64,000 nucleotides of DNA from CAWJMN01 sp963844055 (GCA_963844055.1 CAWJMN010000001.1:3038001-3102000), one strand, 5' to 3'; numbered from the stretch's first letter, positions 28,057-37,849 are shown. A program made the numbers and translations. The notes: generated by a model from the letters alone, not told the origin.

Positions 28057-30957
28057 ATGCGGCTTTTCCAAGTTCTTTCAATCACTAGCGCTTTCCAGCC
28101 CCATAAAGTCGCGGCCCCATTTCGCCGACTTGGGGTGCTTTCAGCCATTTGGTTACTAGTTCTTGGCACATCGGCCGGCTTGCTTTGTGCGGCCGACGCC
28201 CCAAAAGTCGACTTTGGTCGCCAAATCCAGTCGATTTTGGCCAAACGCTGCTATTCCTGCCACGGTCCCGACAAAGCGGAGGGGGGCCTGCGACTCGATC
28301 ATCGCGAGACGGCACTGGGAAAGCTGGAATCTGGCGAGACGGCCATCATCCCGAATGACACCGCAAAGAGCGAGATTTTGCGACGCATCGTCTCCGAAGA
28401 CCATGCCGAGCGAATGCCTCCAGAAGGAGCCCGCCTCAGCGAGGGACAGGTCGCATTAATTAAGCAGTGGATCGTCGAAGGGGCGAACTGGGAAGATCAC
28501 TGGGCATTCACCGTCCCCAAGGACTATCCAGTACCGACCGTAAAGACACCAGGCTGGGTCCTCAACCCAATTGACGCCTTTGTACTATCGAAGCTGGAAG
28601 CAAATGGACTTACGCCTGCCGGCCCCGCAGACAAACGTGCGTTGCTACGCCGTGTTACCTATGACCTCATCGGCCTGCCACCGACTTATCAAGAGACCCA
28701 AGACTTTGTGTCGGATACGTCGCCTGACGCGTACGAGAAAGTCGTTGATCGCCTACTTAAGTCTCCCCATTATGGAGAACGCTGGGCACGACACTGGCTC
28801 GATGTTGTCCGTTATGCGGATACCAACAGTTTTGAAAGGGATGGCCCCAAACCCTTTGCGTGGCGGTATCGTGACTATGTCATCCGCTCGCTCAATGAAG
28901 ACAAGCCGTATGACCAATTTGTCCGCGAACAATTGGCCGGCGATGAACTGCCAGGTAACAATCCCGATGCCCTAATCGCGACCGGCTATTACCGACTTGG
29001 CCTGTGGGATGATGAACCCGCAGATCGGTTACAAGCGAAATACGACGTGCTAGACGACGTTGTCGCCACAACCGGGCAAGTGTTTTTGGGCCTAACAATC
29101 AATTGTGCGCGCTGCCATGACCACAAGATTGATCCACTCCCCCAGACAGATTACTACGGGATGCTGGCCTTTTTCCATGGCATTTCGACGACCCCTAATT
29201 CTGTGAAGGAACTCTTTGCCAGCAAAGAGGAAGAAGCGCAGTATCGCCAGAAGGTTGCACAGCTAGAGGCAGAGCGAAATGCGGTCCAAGCGGAAGTCAC
29301 TCAGATCGAACAAGCATTTCGCGAGGGTGCGGCAGTCGAGGATGGGGCGGATTCTAAACAACTAGCCGGAGGTGACCTCGATGACCTTCACTACAAGTTC
29401 TATCGTGAAACCTTCCAAAAGCTCCCCAAGTTTGACGATCTCAAACATGAAAGCGAAGGAGCGTTGCCAGAGGGTCTATTTGACATTCGCCCCGCCACGC
29501 GAGAGGACGACTTTGGCTTTGTCTTTGAGGGATTCCTGAAAGTCCCTAAGGAGGGAATGTATCAGTTGCTACTTGATTCGGATGATGGTTCGCGCCTTCT
29601 CATCGACGGCCAGAATCTGATCACGTATGACGGCATTCATGGTACGGGAATGCCAAAGCTGGCCAGTGTGAAACTGACTGCAGGACGCCACCCCATTCGC
29701 TTGGAGTATTTCCAAGGGCACTTTGGCAAGGGACTCAACGTTGCCTGGACGGGACCTGGATTTATCCAGCGGTCACTATCGTTTACAGGTGGCAAGAAAC
29801 TCTCACTACCAGAACTCATGGCCATTGGTGGCGAGCAAATCTTAGGTGCGGAACGCTATCAGCGTTACAAGGAACTCCAAAAGAACCTGGGAGAACTGAA
29901 GCAAAAGCGAATTCCTGTCGATCAAGCGATGTGCGTTACCGAAGAACAGACGGGCAAAGTGGAAACCGTCGTGCTCAAACGTGGCAACCCACGCTCGCCT
30001 GGCGAGAAAGTGGAACCAGGGTTTCCTGGCATATTGGCCGCTGGAAAGCCAACCATCACACCCGTCGACGGCATGCCTGGCCGACGAACTGCATTGGCCA
30101 ACTGGATTGCCTCGGGCGACAATCGCCTGACAGCTCGGGTCATTGTAAATCGCATTTGGCAAAACCACTTTAGCCGAGGCATCGTCCGTTCGCCGAATAA
30201 CTTTGGCTTGCTCGGTGATCGCCCAACGCATCCGGAACTTCTGGACTATCTATCGAAGCGACTTGTCGAAGGCGGATGGAAGCTCAAGCCGCTGCATAAG
30301 ATGATGGTGATGTCTAACACTTATCGCATGGCATCAACCATGAATAAGGCTGCGCACGACAAAGATCCCCTTAACGACTTGATGTGGCGTTTCGAGGTTC
30401 GTCGCCTGAGCGCAGAAGAAGTTCGAGATTCACTTTTTGCTGTGACCGGCCAACTCAATCCGGAGATGTACGGGCCTGGCATTTATCCGGAGATTTCTGC
30501 CGAAGTACTGGCGGGGCAATCCAACCCAGGCCAAGGCTGGGGCAAATCGTCACCTCAGGAACAAGCGCGGCGTAGCGTTTACATCCATGTGAAACGCTCA
30601 TTGATCACCCCTATTTTGTCAGACTTTGACTTTGCCGAAACAGACTCCAGCTGTGCCGCGCGGTTTGCAACAACGCAGCCTGCACAAGCACTGGGCATGC
30701 TCAATGGCAAATTTGCCAACGACCAAGCCAATGCATTGGCAGCACGACTAACCAAAGAGGCCGGTGAGAATCCCAAGGACCAAATTCAACTGGCCTATCG
30801 GCTGGTTGTAGAGCGTGACCCCAGCGAAAAAGAACTCGCAAGTGGCATGCGTTTGATGGCAAGACTGGCAACTGAGCATGCTCAATCGCCGGAGCGCAGC
30901 CGACAGTTGTTTTGCCTGATGATGCTTAATCTCAACGAATTCATTTACCTGGACTAG
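28057..30957 (+). CDS. Planctomycete cytochrome-c-like protein with DUF1549, PA14 and DUF1553 domains
   Basis: 966 residues. After a signal peptide (LSAIWLLVLGTSAGLLCA) comes a c-type haem site in the planctomycete cytochrome C domain (AKRCYSCHGPDKAEGGLRLD, residues about 65-85). DUF1549 follows (NPIDAFVLSKLE...HYGERWARHWLDVVRYAD), with a second CxxCH in NCARCHDHKIDP. A short coiled coil is followed by a PA14-like beta-barrel (about residues 470-580, GLLDSDDGSRLLIDG-like sequence YQLLLDSDDGSRLLIDG). DUF1553 forms the end (GMPGRRTALANWIASGDNRL...RVIVNRIWQNHF). These secreted proteins are lineage hallmarks with many paralogues, probably handling electrons or complex carbohydrates; PA14 suggests glycan binding. 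The DUF1501 gene follows 23 bases later. Confidence 0.95.
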   Translation: MRLFQVLSITSAFQPHKVAAPFRRLGVLSAIWLLVLGTSAGLLCAADAPKVDFGRQIQSILAKRCYSCHGPDKAEGGLRLDHRETALGKLESGETAIIPNDTAKSEILRRIVSEDHAERMPPEGARLSEGQVALIKQWIVEGANWEDHWAFTVPKDYPVPTVKTPGWVLNPIDAFVLSKLEANGLTPAGPADKRALLRRVTYDLIGLPPTYQETQDFVSDTSPDAYEKVVDRLLKSPHYGERWARHWLDVVRYADTNSFERDGPKPFAWRYRDYVIRSLNEDKPYDQFVREQLAGDELPGNNPDALIATGYYRLGLWDDEPADRLQAKYDVLDDVVATTGQVFLGLTINCARCHDHKIDPLPQTDYYGMLAFFHGISTTPNSVKELFASKEEEAQYRQKVAQLEAERNAVQAEVTQIEQAFREGAAVEDGADSKQLAGGDLDDLHYKFYRETFQKLPKFDDLKHESEGALPEGLFDIRPATREDDFGFVFEGFLKVPKEGMYQLLLDSDDGSRLLIDGQNLITYDGIHGTGMPKLASVKLTAGRHPIRLEYFQGHFGKGLNVAWTGPGFIQRSLSFTGGKKLSLPELMAIGGEQILGAERYQRYKELQKNLGELKQKRIPVDQAMCVTEEQTGKVETVVLKRGNPRSPGEKVEPGFPGILAAGKPTITPVDGMPGRRTALANWIASGDNRLTARVIVNRIWQNHFSRGIVRSPNNFGLLGDRPTHPELLDYLSKRLVEGGWKLKPLHKMMVMSNTYRMASTMNKAAHDKDPLNDLMWRFEVRRLSAEEVRDSLFAVTGQLNPEMYGPGIYPEISAEVLAGQSNPGQGWGKSSPQEQARRSVYIHVKRSLITPILSDFDFAETDSSCAARFATTQPAQALGMLNGKFANDQANALAARLTKEAGENPKDQIQLAYRLVVERDPSEKELASGMRLMARLATEHAQSPERSRQLFCLMMLNLNEFIYLD

Positions 30958-30980
30958 CCAAAAAAGAAAGCGAAAGCACG

Positions 30981-32444
30981 ATGCATACTTCTTCAGGAAA
31001 GCCCAGCAACACGTTTTGCAACCGCACTCGCCGCGAATTCTTTTGGGAAGCGGGGGGCAAGTTCACGTCCGTAGCCCTTGCAAGCATGCTGGCTGCCGAT
31101 GGATTTTTCTCCAAGGCGAGCGCCAACGATGGCTCGCCGATTACGGACGCAGCCTATCTGAATGGCAAGCCCAAGGCAAAAAGCGTCATCTTTTTGTTCA
31201 TGTACGGCGGCCCAAGCCACGTAGACACATTCGACTACAAGCCAAAGTTGTTTGAACTCGACGGCCAGACGATTCCTGTAAAAACGAAGGGCCGTGGCGG
31301 CGAACGCAATGATGGCCGGGTCGTTGGACCAAAGTGGAAGTTCAAGCAATATGGCCAATCAGGCCAATGGGTCTCCGACCTGTTTCCCCATTTGTCCACC
31401 TGTATTGATGACATCGCCTTCATCAAGTCGATGACGGCCGATTCGCCAATTCACGGCTCTGCTATGTTGCAGATGAACTCGGGCAAGATCCTTTCAGGAA
31501 GCCCCTGCCTTGGATCGTGGATCAACTATGGCCTGGGGACCGTCAACCACAACCTGCCAGGCTTCGTGGTCATGCTCGATCCGACCGGTGGCCCCATTAG
31601 CGGTGCGAAAAACTGGTCCAGTGGTTACATGCCCGCCTCGTTCCAGGGGACGATCATGCGGTCCAAGGGGGCACCGATCATCGACCTCAACTTGCCAGAA
31701 GGTATGACTCGCTCCATGCAGCGGGACTTGCTCGATTCGCTAGGAGAAGCCAACAAGACACACCTAGAGCAGCATGAAGGCAACTCCGATTTGGCCGCAC
31801 GCATTTCCAGCTATGAACTCGCCTTCAAGATGCAACAACACGCACCAGAGGCGGTTGACCTTGCCAGTGAGACACAGGCCACTCGTGATATGTACGGCCT
31901 AGATAATGCACGTACGGCCGACTTCGGCAAACGCTGCTTGCTGGCACGGCGCCTCGTAGAACGCGGCGTACGGTTTATTCAGCTTTACTCGGGTGGCAAC
32001 CACAATGATGCAAACTGGGACGCCCACGGCGACCTAGAAAAGAACCACAACTTCCACGCCGGCAACACGGATCAGCCCATTGCCGCTCTGATCAAGGACC
32101 TCAAGCAGCGCGGGCTACTTGATGAAACCTTGATTGTTTGGGGTGGTGAATTTGGTCGTCAGCCAACGGCTGAATATAAAGAAGGGACGGGCCGCGATCA
32201 CAATTCGTACGGCTTTACCATGTGGATGGCAGGCGGTGGCATCAAGGGGGGAACGAGTGTCGGTGAAACGGATGAACTCGGCTCGGCCGCGGTTGAACAT
32301 CCTTTCCATGTGAAACACTTGCACGCCACGATCTTGAACCAGATGGGGATCGACCCCAACCGGCTATCGTACTTTTACGGCGGACTCGACCAAAAGTTGG
32401 TCGGCGTCGAAGAGATTAAGCCGATCCATCAGATCATCTCCTAA
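30981..32444 (+). CDS. DUF1501 protein, Tat-exported, alkaline phosphatase/sulfatase-like fold
   Basis: 487 residues. The N-terminus has a twin-arginine type signal (TRREFFWEAGGKFTSVALASML). The body contains the DUF1501 pattern FMYGGPSHVDTFDYKPKL, then GSPCLGSWINYGLGT, LLARRLVERGVRFIQLYSG and LIVWGGEFGRQPTAE, which belong to the sulfatase/alkaline phosphatase superfamily although catalytic ability is unproven. The gene lies 23 bases after the PSD1-type cytochrome gene; this pair is a standard planctomycete operon and the two proteins are thought to act together outside the cytoplasmic membrane. Expression is likely governed by the divergent XylR-like regulator. Confidence 0.95.
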   Translation: MHTSSGKPSNTFCNRTRREFFWEAGGKFTSVALASMLAADGFFSKASANDGSPITDAAYLNGKPKAKSVIFLFMYGGPSHVDTFDYKPKLFELDGQTIPVKTKGRGGERNDGRVVGPKWKFKQYGQSGQWVSDLFPHLSTCIDDIAFIKSMTADSPIHGSAMLQMNSGKILSGSPCLGSWINYGLGTVNHNLPGFVVMLDPTGGPISGAKNWSSGYMPASFQGTIMRSKGAPIIDLNLPEGMTRSMQRDLLDSLGEANKTHLEQHEGNSDLAARISSYELAFKMQQHAPEAVDLASETQATRDMYGLDNARTADFGKRCLLARRLVERGVRFIQLYSGGNHNDANWDAHGDLEKNHNFHAGNTDQPIAALIKDLKQRGLLDETLIVWGGEFGRQPTAEYKEGTGRDHNSYGFTMWMAGGGIKGGTSVGETDELGSAAVEHPFHVKHLHATILNQMGIDPNRLSYFYGGLDQKLVGVEEIKPIHQIIS

Positions 32445-33150
32445 CAAGTCGGCGGACTGCCGCCGCTCGTCTCTGGACTCACTCCACGGGCCTGAACGTC
32501 GCCAAAACCGATGTTCCGGCTCTTTTTGTTTTCTTGATCGGACACTCGTTAGAGTTTCAATTGGCTGGGCCGTCCCCGTTGGCCAATTCCTGCGTCTGTT
32601 CACTTTCGATAACAAAGCGAAAAGGTTTTTGATCAAATCCAGGCCGCTTTATGCCACCTACGGCATAGCATTTAACCCAGAAACGACCGTACAGGCACTT
32701 AACCCGCCGTTAATGATTTCCGACACCCACCAACGGCGTTCATCTGCCTGAGCCTTTCAGCCCCATGTTCATTTTTCTTATGATCCAGGGCACTTTTCAA
32801 AACGGCCCAAATACTGGGCATCTCTGAGACATTGCCAGCGAGATCGACATCGAAACATGACGTCGCTGCAAGACTTTCCTGGAAAGATGTGCCGTCTGCG
32901 TCAAAAGTATTGACATTCAATAGGTGTTGAATCATCATGGGCTGAGGTTTGCTAAGGGAGCTTATAACGCTACTAACGATTATTCGGGCGGCTGAAAACT
33001 CAGCCAAAGGATTATGGAAGCAAACCTTACCACCTCCCCCATTTTGCGCAGCCTAATGCCATTCCTTCCTAACGAGCATTAGACCGCATGGTGCCAAAGC
33101 CATTGCCTCGAACACCACAGAATCACTGGTGGACCTAAGGACAGCACCGA
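32445..33150. other. Long intergenic region upstream of the sugar-phosphate transferase gene
   Basis: 706 bases with no credible gene. The longest open frame (minus strand, about 32.7-33.0 kb) has no ribosome site and no coding-like composition. A GC hairpin (CGGCGG...CCGCCG, about 32450-32467) follows the DUF1501 stop but lacks a T run. The rest is presumably the leader of the transferase gene. Confidence 0.45.
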
Positions 33151-34683
33151 ATGTCAACTGTTAACTCTGGTCAACAAGCGTCTGCGGAGAAGATCCAACG
33201 GAACCTTCTTCCCAGTTCGGCCCATGATGAGCACATCGACGCGAGTGAGAACACACGCTCGCGCAGCATCCTACTTCCATACGTCAGCCAAACCCTTCGC
33301 ACATCTGTCCCGCTGATTGCATTTGACCAAGCTTGGATTGCAACTTGCTTGCTACTGGTTTCGTACTTGAGCCAATGGCTGGCAGGAAATGCGGTCATCC
33401 AGTGGCTTTCGACCTGGCAAGTCGTCGCAGCTTGTTGTGGTGTAACGATGCTTGCCGGACGACTTTATCCTGGAGTCGGGGCAGGGGGCCTGCTTGAACT
33501 TCGCCGTCTTATTATGTCGCTGTGCCTTGGGTTTGGCATGGCCTGGGCTGTGCTATCGGCCCAACGTCCACTTTCCACCGCTGAAAATTGTAGCTTGCTA
33601 ATTGCCCTGGGCATCCTGGGTGCCACGCTTCCGCTTGCCCGCCGGTTTCTCAAGATATTTCTGTCGCGATTTAACTGGTGGACCCAGCCGGTTTTAGTGT
33701 TTGGTGGTGGCAACTTTGGTGCAAGCGTTTATCGCAGTCTCGCTTCCCAACGAGAATTGGCCATGCGTCCGGTGGGCATCATCGACGATTGGCATAGCCA
33801 ATGGACCGATTCCGCCATTGAACCCCAGTGGTACCTAGGCGCCTTCGGTGAAACGGCCGCAATCGCCGAAAAACACAACGTATTTTGGGGCTGTGTCGCA
33901 CTGGACAAAAAGTCTGCTGCAGAAGTCGAAGACATTATCGACCATCAAATCTGCTCAATTCCTCACTTGCTTGTTGTTGCAGAGAACTCGGCAACTTGTC
34001 GGCAATGGACAGGGGCTCAAACTTGTGGCGGAATTGTTGGTAAACGGATTGATGAGCACTTGCTCCTTCCTGGCCCTCAGGTACTGAAGCGGGCCATGGA
34101 TGTAGTGCTTGTCAGCCTGGGCTCGCTTGTCTTTTTGCCAATCCTACTGGCACTTGCCTTCGCAGTACGCATTAGTTCGCCAGGCCCAATCTTCTACAGC
34201 CAAGAACGCATTGGACTTGGTGGCAAGAAGTTTCGCGCCTGGAAGTTCCGCAGCATGGTGCTCAATGCTGATGCGGTTCTCAAAGATTACCTAGCAGCTC
34301 ACCCCGAACTTAGCGTGGAATGGGAGCGTGACCACAAGCTCAAGAATGACCCACGTGTTACTCGGGTCGGTTGGTTCCTACGGAAGACGAGCCTGGATGA
34401 ACTGCCCCAGCTTTGGAACGTCTTTGTGGGTGAGATGAGCCTGGTAGGTCCACGTCCCATCGTTGATGCTGAGGTCAAAAAGTACGCTGCTGCCTTCCCG
34501 CTGTACCTGAAGGTACGGCCAGGGATCACGGGGCTTTGGCAGATCAATGGACGCAACAATACGACCTACCAACAACGGGTGCATTTTGACATGCAATACG
34601 TTCGCAACTGGTCGCCCTGGCTAGACGGCTACATCCTGCTCAATACGATCGAAGTCGTCCTACGCTGCAAAGGGGCGTACTAG
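33151..34683 (+). CDS. WbaP-type undecaprenyl-phosphate sugar-phosphotransferase
   Basis: 510 residues. Four or five membrane helices fill residues 50-170, followed by a cytosolic Rossmann-like region (VLVFGGGNFGASVYRSLASQ) that is characteristic of the WbaP/CpsE long form. The C-terminal 190 residues are the bacterial sugar transferase catalytic domain: KRAMDVVLVSLGSLVFLPILL (re-entrant helix), SPGPIFYSQERIGLGGKKFRAWKFRSM, the DELPQLWNV motif, GEMSLVGPRP and RPGITGLWQINGRN. It transfers a hexose-1-phosphate to undecaprenyl phosphate at the inner membrane, the first step of exopolysaccharide or O-antigen repeat assembly. No glycosyltransferase genes adjoin it; galE lies 16 kb away and could supply UDP-galactose. 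Confidence 0.93.
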   Translation: MSTVNSGQQASAEKIQRNLLPSSAHDEHIDASENTRSRSILLPYVSQTLRTSVPLIAFDQAWIATCLLLVSYLSQWLAGNAVIQWLSTWQVVAACCGVTMLAGRLYPGVGAGGLLELRRLIMSLCLGFGMAWAVLSAQRPLSTAENCSLLIALGILGATLPLARRFLKIFLSRFNWWTQPVLVFGGGNFGASVYRSLASQRELAMRPVGIIDDWHSQWTDSAIEPQWYLGAFGETAAIAEKHNVFWGCVALDKKSAAEVEDIIDHQICSIPHLLVVAENSATCRQWTGAQTCGGIVGKRIDEHLLLPGPQVLKRAMDVVLVSLGSLVFLPILLALAFAVRISSPGPIFYSQERIGLGGKKFRAWKFRSMVLNADAVLKDYLAAHPELSVEWERDHKLKNDPRVTRVGWFLRKTSLDELPQLWNVFVGEMSLVGPRPIVDAEVKKYAAAFPLYLKVRPGITGLWQINGRNNTTYQQRVHFDMQYVRNWSPWLDGYILLNTIEVVLRCKGAY

Positions 34684-34790
34684 GCACAAGCGGCGCCGGC
34701 CCCTTTTCGGGACGCCAAAACGGTGCCTGTATCTTTAGGAACAAATGGGCTACTATACGGTAGTTTTGTTGTAGCCCACTCCTCCTATTC

Positions 34791-35144
34791 ATGGATCTAC
34801 GCATGCGTGGTCCGTTCGAACGACTGAAATACGACCTGCGTCGACTTTGGGAGTGTCCGCTTTGTAAGAAGCGGGAACGGACCAACGGCCAAGTTACGTC
34901 TCTGTTTTGCCGTTGCAGTACAGCAGACGGGGGAGGTGCCCCGACATGCATGCAATTGCTGGAAGCGAATGGACATCGCACTGTACCGGCGATTGTGCTG
35001 AACCATCCAGTCGAAAACATCTCACGGCCGGAAGTGGCTGATTCAGCTTCAGAGCTTTCTGAGCACCCGGTAAATACAGAGCCATTGCTGCCAAGCAATG
35101 CGTTGGCATCGGATGCCGCATCGTCAAACGAAGCTGCCGAATAG
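34791..35144 (+). CDS. Small protein with zinc-ribbon-like cysteines, function unknown
   Basis: 117 residues (113 if ATG 34803 is used). The N-terminal third reads RGPFERLKYDLRRLWECPLC, then KKRERTNGQVTSLFCRC, giving two cysteine pairs (CPLC and CRC) compatible with a zinc ribbon. The rest is Ser/Glu/Ala-rich and probably disordered. The composition is gene-like and the basic N-terminal part resembles short conserved planctomycete proteins, but I cannot assign a function. It follows the WbaP-type gene by 107 bases on the same strand. Confidence 0.65.
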   Translation: MDLRMRGPFERLKYDLRRLWECPLCKKRERTNGQVTSLFCRCSTADGGGAPTCMQLLEANGHRTVPAIVLNHPVENISRPEVADSASELSEHPVNTEPLLPSNALASDAASSNEAAE

Positions 35145-35183
35145 CAAACAAGCAGCCTTTTGTAGCGGCTCTTTTCCCCATTC

Positions 35184-35238
35184 AACAAAAAATCCGGCAC
35201 GACTTTACCCTTTGCGAAGGGCCGAAAGCCGTGCCGGC
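35184..35238 (-). terminator. Rho-independent terminator of the ferritin-like gene
   Basis: On the minus strand the stem CCGGCAC/GTGCCGG (arms at 35231-35237 and 35194-35200), extended by partially paired GGCTTT/AAAGTC, is followed by TTTTTTG. It lies 66 bases past the stop of the ferritin-like gene; it could also receive transcripts from the plus strand. Confidence 0.82.
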
Positions 35239-35303
35239 ATGAATGTCTAGTAAGTGCAATGTTCAGGCGACCGATAGGCCGCTAAGCGATTGCAAACAGG
35301 CAC

Positions 35304-35759
35304 TTAGCCAACCTTGGATGAACTGGTCGAGCTAGAAGCAGCAGTCCGAGGATCACGAAGGATGCGGGTCAACGTGTCCACACCTTCTTGTTCTTCATTG
35401 AGGATGTCTTCGAGGAAGATAACCAGCGGACGATCACCCTCGGCCATTTCGAGGGCCTCGGTGTAAACGCGAACTGCCTTCGATTCAAATTCCAAAGCGA
35501 ATTGCAGCATCTCGTTGAGATCTTCGCTTTGCTTCACGGGGTTACGTTCTACCGTGGGAATTCCCCCCATGGCCGTGATCTTCTCGCCAACCTGCTTGGC
35601 GTGACCAAACGACTCTTTAGCGCTGTCAAAAAACATGCCGCTGTAAACTTCACGCAGTAGGCCCGAGACCAGGAACCCTGCTTGCGCGTACTGAGCAACG
35701 CCGGTCCATTCATGCCGAAGGCATTCGTTTAGCTTTTCAATGATCTTTGCTTTGTCCAT
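35304..35759 (-). CDS. Ferritin-like / bacterioferritin-type diiron protein
   Basis: 151 residues from the ATG at 35759, preceded by AAGGAG at nine bases; the longer open frame is not supported. The four-helix ferritin-like pattern is visible: NECLRHEWTGVAQYAQAGF (Glu17 and helix A), DSAKESFGHAKQVGEKI (helix B), the AMGGIPTVERNP loop, and MLQFALEFESKAVRVYTEAL and LEDILNEEQEGVDTL (helices C and D). Diiron ferritins normally show ExxH in helix B; here Glu49 and His53 are one residue further apart, so one ligand may differ. Members store iron or detoxify peroxide in the cytoplasm. It has its own terminator; a broken Rrf2 regulator lies divergently upstream. Confidence 0.88.
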   Translation of the reverse strand: MDKAKIIEKLNECLRHEWTGVAQYAQAGFLVSGLLREVYSGMFFDSAKESFGHAKQVGEKITAMGGIPTVERNPVKQSEDLNEMLQFALEFESKAVRVYTEALEMAEGDRPLVIFLEDILNEEQEGVDTLTRILRDPRTAASSSTSSSKVG

Positions 35760-36355
35760 AACGTTGCTCCTTTTGCGATTCGTAACACGAGAGTCGCCAA
35801 TGCGGCCACCCTCGAACAAGTTTGAGATTACCGACTGCGGCCCACCGTTTGTTCGATGGACCATCCGCCGCTACTAATTGCTTTAGTAAATCGACGCCGA
35901 ACCAAGCTTCAATTATCAACAAGCTTGCCCAACGTCTGAATGATAGCCTTCCATCGCCCGGCGTCTAGTGCGAACTAAACCCTAATGGAGAAATACTTTA
36001 GAAACATTCTCTATCGATTTTAGGTCTCGTTTTCTCGCCCATATTACGAGCCTCGTTCCGAGAGCCAGTCTCAATAGCAGACGATTTATCCGCCACAAGC
36101 TGCTTCTGGGCCGAAGGATGACGAATTTGAAATTGCGGAATTCCCATTGACATTAGACACTGGATTGGTAGAACTATTCACAGTATAAAGTCCTTGACGA
36201 CTCCCCATTTCGTACCATCTAACTGGGCATGGTTGGTACTTTTTTGGGGAACAGGCGTTTGGCGTTGGGCGGAAATTGTTCCGAATGTCGCTCTAGTGCC
36301 CGGAATTTTATGAGACTGGCGAGTCGGGCAAAAGCTAGTTTCAAGGAGATTTCCG
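35760..36355. other. Intergenic region between ferritin-like gene and rrf2-type gene
   Basis: 596 bases between divergent genes. It presumably holds the promoters of both. I see no coding frame worth calling. The ribosome site of the Rrf2-type gene (AAGGAG, 36343-36348) lies at its end. Confidence 0.45.
36343..36348 (+). promoter_or_regulatory. Ribosome binding site that fixes the start of the broken Rrf2 gene
   Basis: AAGGAG lies seven bases before ATG 36356. It shows that translation was meant to begin there, although the conserved frame is only regained after two short deletions. Confidence 0.75.
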
Positions 36356-36801
36356 ATGAAGCTTTCACGAACGGTAGCGTACGCTGTGCGCAACTATCCA
36401 ATTGGCACAGCTAGAAGCTGATGGACCTATTCCATGTAGCAAGCTGAGCTGCTACGGGAAAGATGCCAGAACGATTCCTGCTTCAAATCCTGCGTAATCT
36501 TGTCACGCATGGAATACTTCGATCCACACGCGGTGTTGACGGCGGCTATATGCTTATCCGGCCCGCGCACCAAATCTCTTTACTTCAGCTTATTGAAGCC
36601 ATTGAAGGGCCGTACGACTCTACGATGGAACTCGGGGAAGACATCAGCATCGACTCGCAGGAAAAGCTGCGCGAAGCACTTCTTAATGTGACGACAACTA
36701 CCCGCCGTCAGTTGGAGGCCATCAAGCTATCCCAGCTTTTAAAGCCCCCCACGGATGCAGTCCTCGAAGTAGATGTCGTAACCGTGGAAAGCCCAAGCTA
36801 A
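36356..36801 (+). pseudogene. Rrf2-family transcriptional regulator, frame broken twice
   Basis: From ATG 36356 the frame reads KLSRTVAYAVR, the usual Rrf2 start, then goes out of frame at about 36389 and meets a stop. A second frame (36390-36447) continues the family pattern with ATIQLAQLEADGPIPCSKLS, and a third (from 36448) finishes with AATGKMPERFLLQILRNLVTHG and TRGVDGGYML. Joining the three gives a standard Rrf2 winged-helix protein of about 149 residues. Each joint can be explained by loss of one GC at a GCGC site. No FeS-ligand cysteine trio like that of IscR is present, only one Cys. Its position divergent from a ferritin-like gene would suit iron or redox control, which is inference. 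Confidence 0.8.
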
Positions 36802-37007
36802 CTGGGCACTGCTAACAAGTGATTGTAAAGTGAATTCGCCAGAGCGATTCAAGCTCTGGCGATAACCTTTTCTGCCGTTCGAAGGCGATCTTCTCCGGGC
36901 ATCGACCAACAGATTTTCCGCCACGGTGGTGTGCACAGGGTAGGGCGGGGCGGTAAACTGTTATTCCCCATTTTTTACTGGAATATGCCTGTTTAAGCAC
37001 TCCTCTC

Positions 37008-37832
37008 ATGACCATTGCACCTCCGTCGCCATCGGACCTTGCTTCCCGTTTATCCTTAGCCATTTCGGCAGGCAAAGAGGCGGGCGATCTAACGCTCACC
37101 TACTTCTGCCGCGATAACTATTCCGTAGAGCGAAAGGCAGATGCCTCGCCTGTCACCATTGCTGATCGTTCTGCGGAAGCGCTGCTTCGAGAACGCATTC
37201 TGGCAGCCTTTCCTGACGACGCCATCCTTGGCGAAGAGCTTGGCGAGACCCAAGGAACGACCGGCTTTCGCTGGATCCTCGATCCGATCGACGGCACCAA
37301 GTCGTTCATCAGCGGCGTCCCGCTTTATGGAACGATGGTCGGCGTGGAGTGGGAGGGCGAAAGCCTCATTGGACTGGTTTACATTCCTGGACTATCTGAA
37401 GGGGTCTATGCTAGTCGTGGCGGAGGATGTTGGCATTTCCGCGGCAATGCAGAGCCACAAAAGGCAGCGGTTTCTACTCGGGCAACCTTGCGCGAGGGGC
37501 TATTTGTCACTTCGCAAGTCGATACCTTTGCCAAACGTAACGGCATGAAGGCTTTTGAAGAACTCTCCAAGGCGGCTTATGTGACACGCACCTGGGGAGA
37601 CTGCTATGGTTACCTGTTGGTCGCCACAGGCAGGGCAGAAGTGATGGTCGATCCGATGCTCAACGTGTGGGATGCCGCTGCCGTACAGCCCATCATTGAG
37701 GAGGCTGGCGGTACCTTCACCGACTGGCAAGGAAACCGCACTATCTCGGCCGGCGAAGCGATTGCCACCAATGGTCTGGTCAAAAAAGAAGTGCTGGCCA
37801 TCACCAAGGATATGCCAGCACTTCTTCGTTAA
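37008..37832 (+). CDS. hisN: Inositol-monophosphatase-family phosphatase, HisN-type histidinol-phosphatase
   Basis: 274 residues. Metal-binding motifs of the family are complete: GEELGET (Glu pair), WILDPIDGTKSF (DPIDGT) and VWDAAAVQPIIEEAGG (WDxAA). The segment VTRTWGDCYGYLLVATGRAEVMVDP is the pattern that separates HisN histidinol-phosphatases from inositol phosphatases and CysQ. It would dephosphorylate histidinol phosphate in histidine synthesis, Mg-dependent and lithium-sensitive, in the cytoplasm. No other his gene adjoins, which is normal for this non-orthologous enzyme. The specificity is inferred from motif similarity alone; a different sugar-phosphate substrate remains possible. Confidence 0.85.
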   Translation: MTIAPPSPSDLASRLSLAISAGKEAGDLTLTYFCRDNYSVERKADASPVTIADRSAEALLRERILAAFPDDAILGEELGETQGTTGFRWILDPIDGTKSFISGVPLYGTMVGVEWEGESLIGLVYIPGLSEGVYASRGGGCWHFRGNAEPQKAAVSTRATLREGLFVTSQVDTFAKRNGMKAFEELSKAAYVTRTWGDCYGYLLVATGRAEVMVDPMLNVWDAAAVQPIIEEAGGTFTDWQGNRTISAGEAIATNGLVKKEVLAITKDMPALLR

Positions 37833-37849
37833 CTAATGTGGATCAAACG

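Noticed and set aside
32699..33007. Minus-strand open frame of 102 codons in the 706-base gap
   Set aside because: No ribosome site, no recognisable motif, and low coding character; treated as chance.
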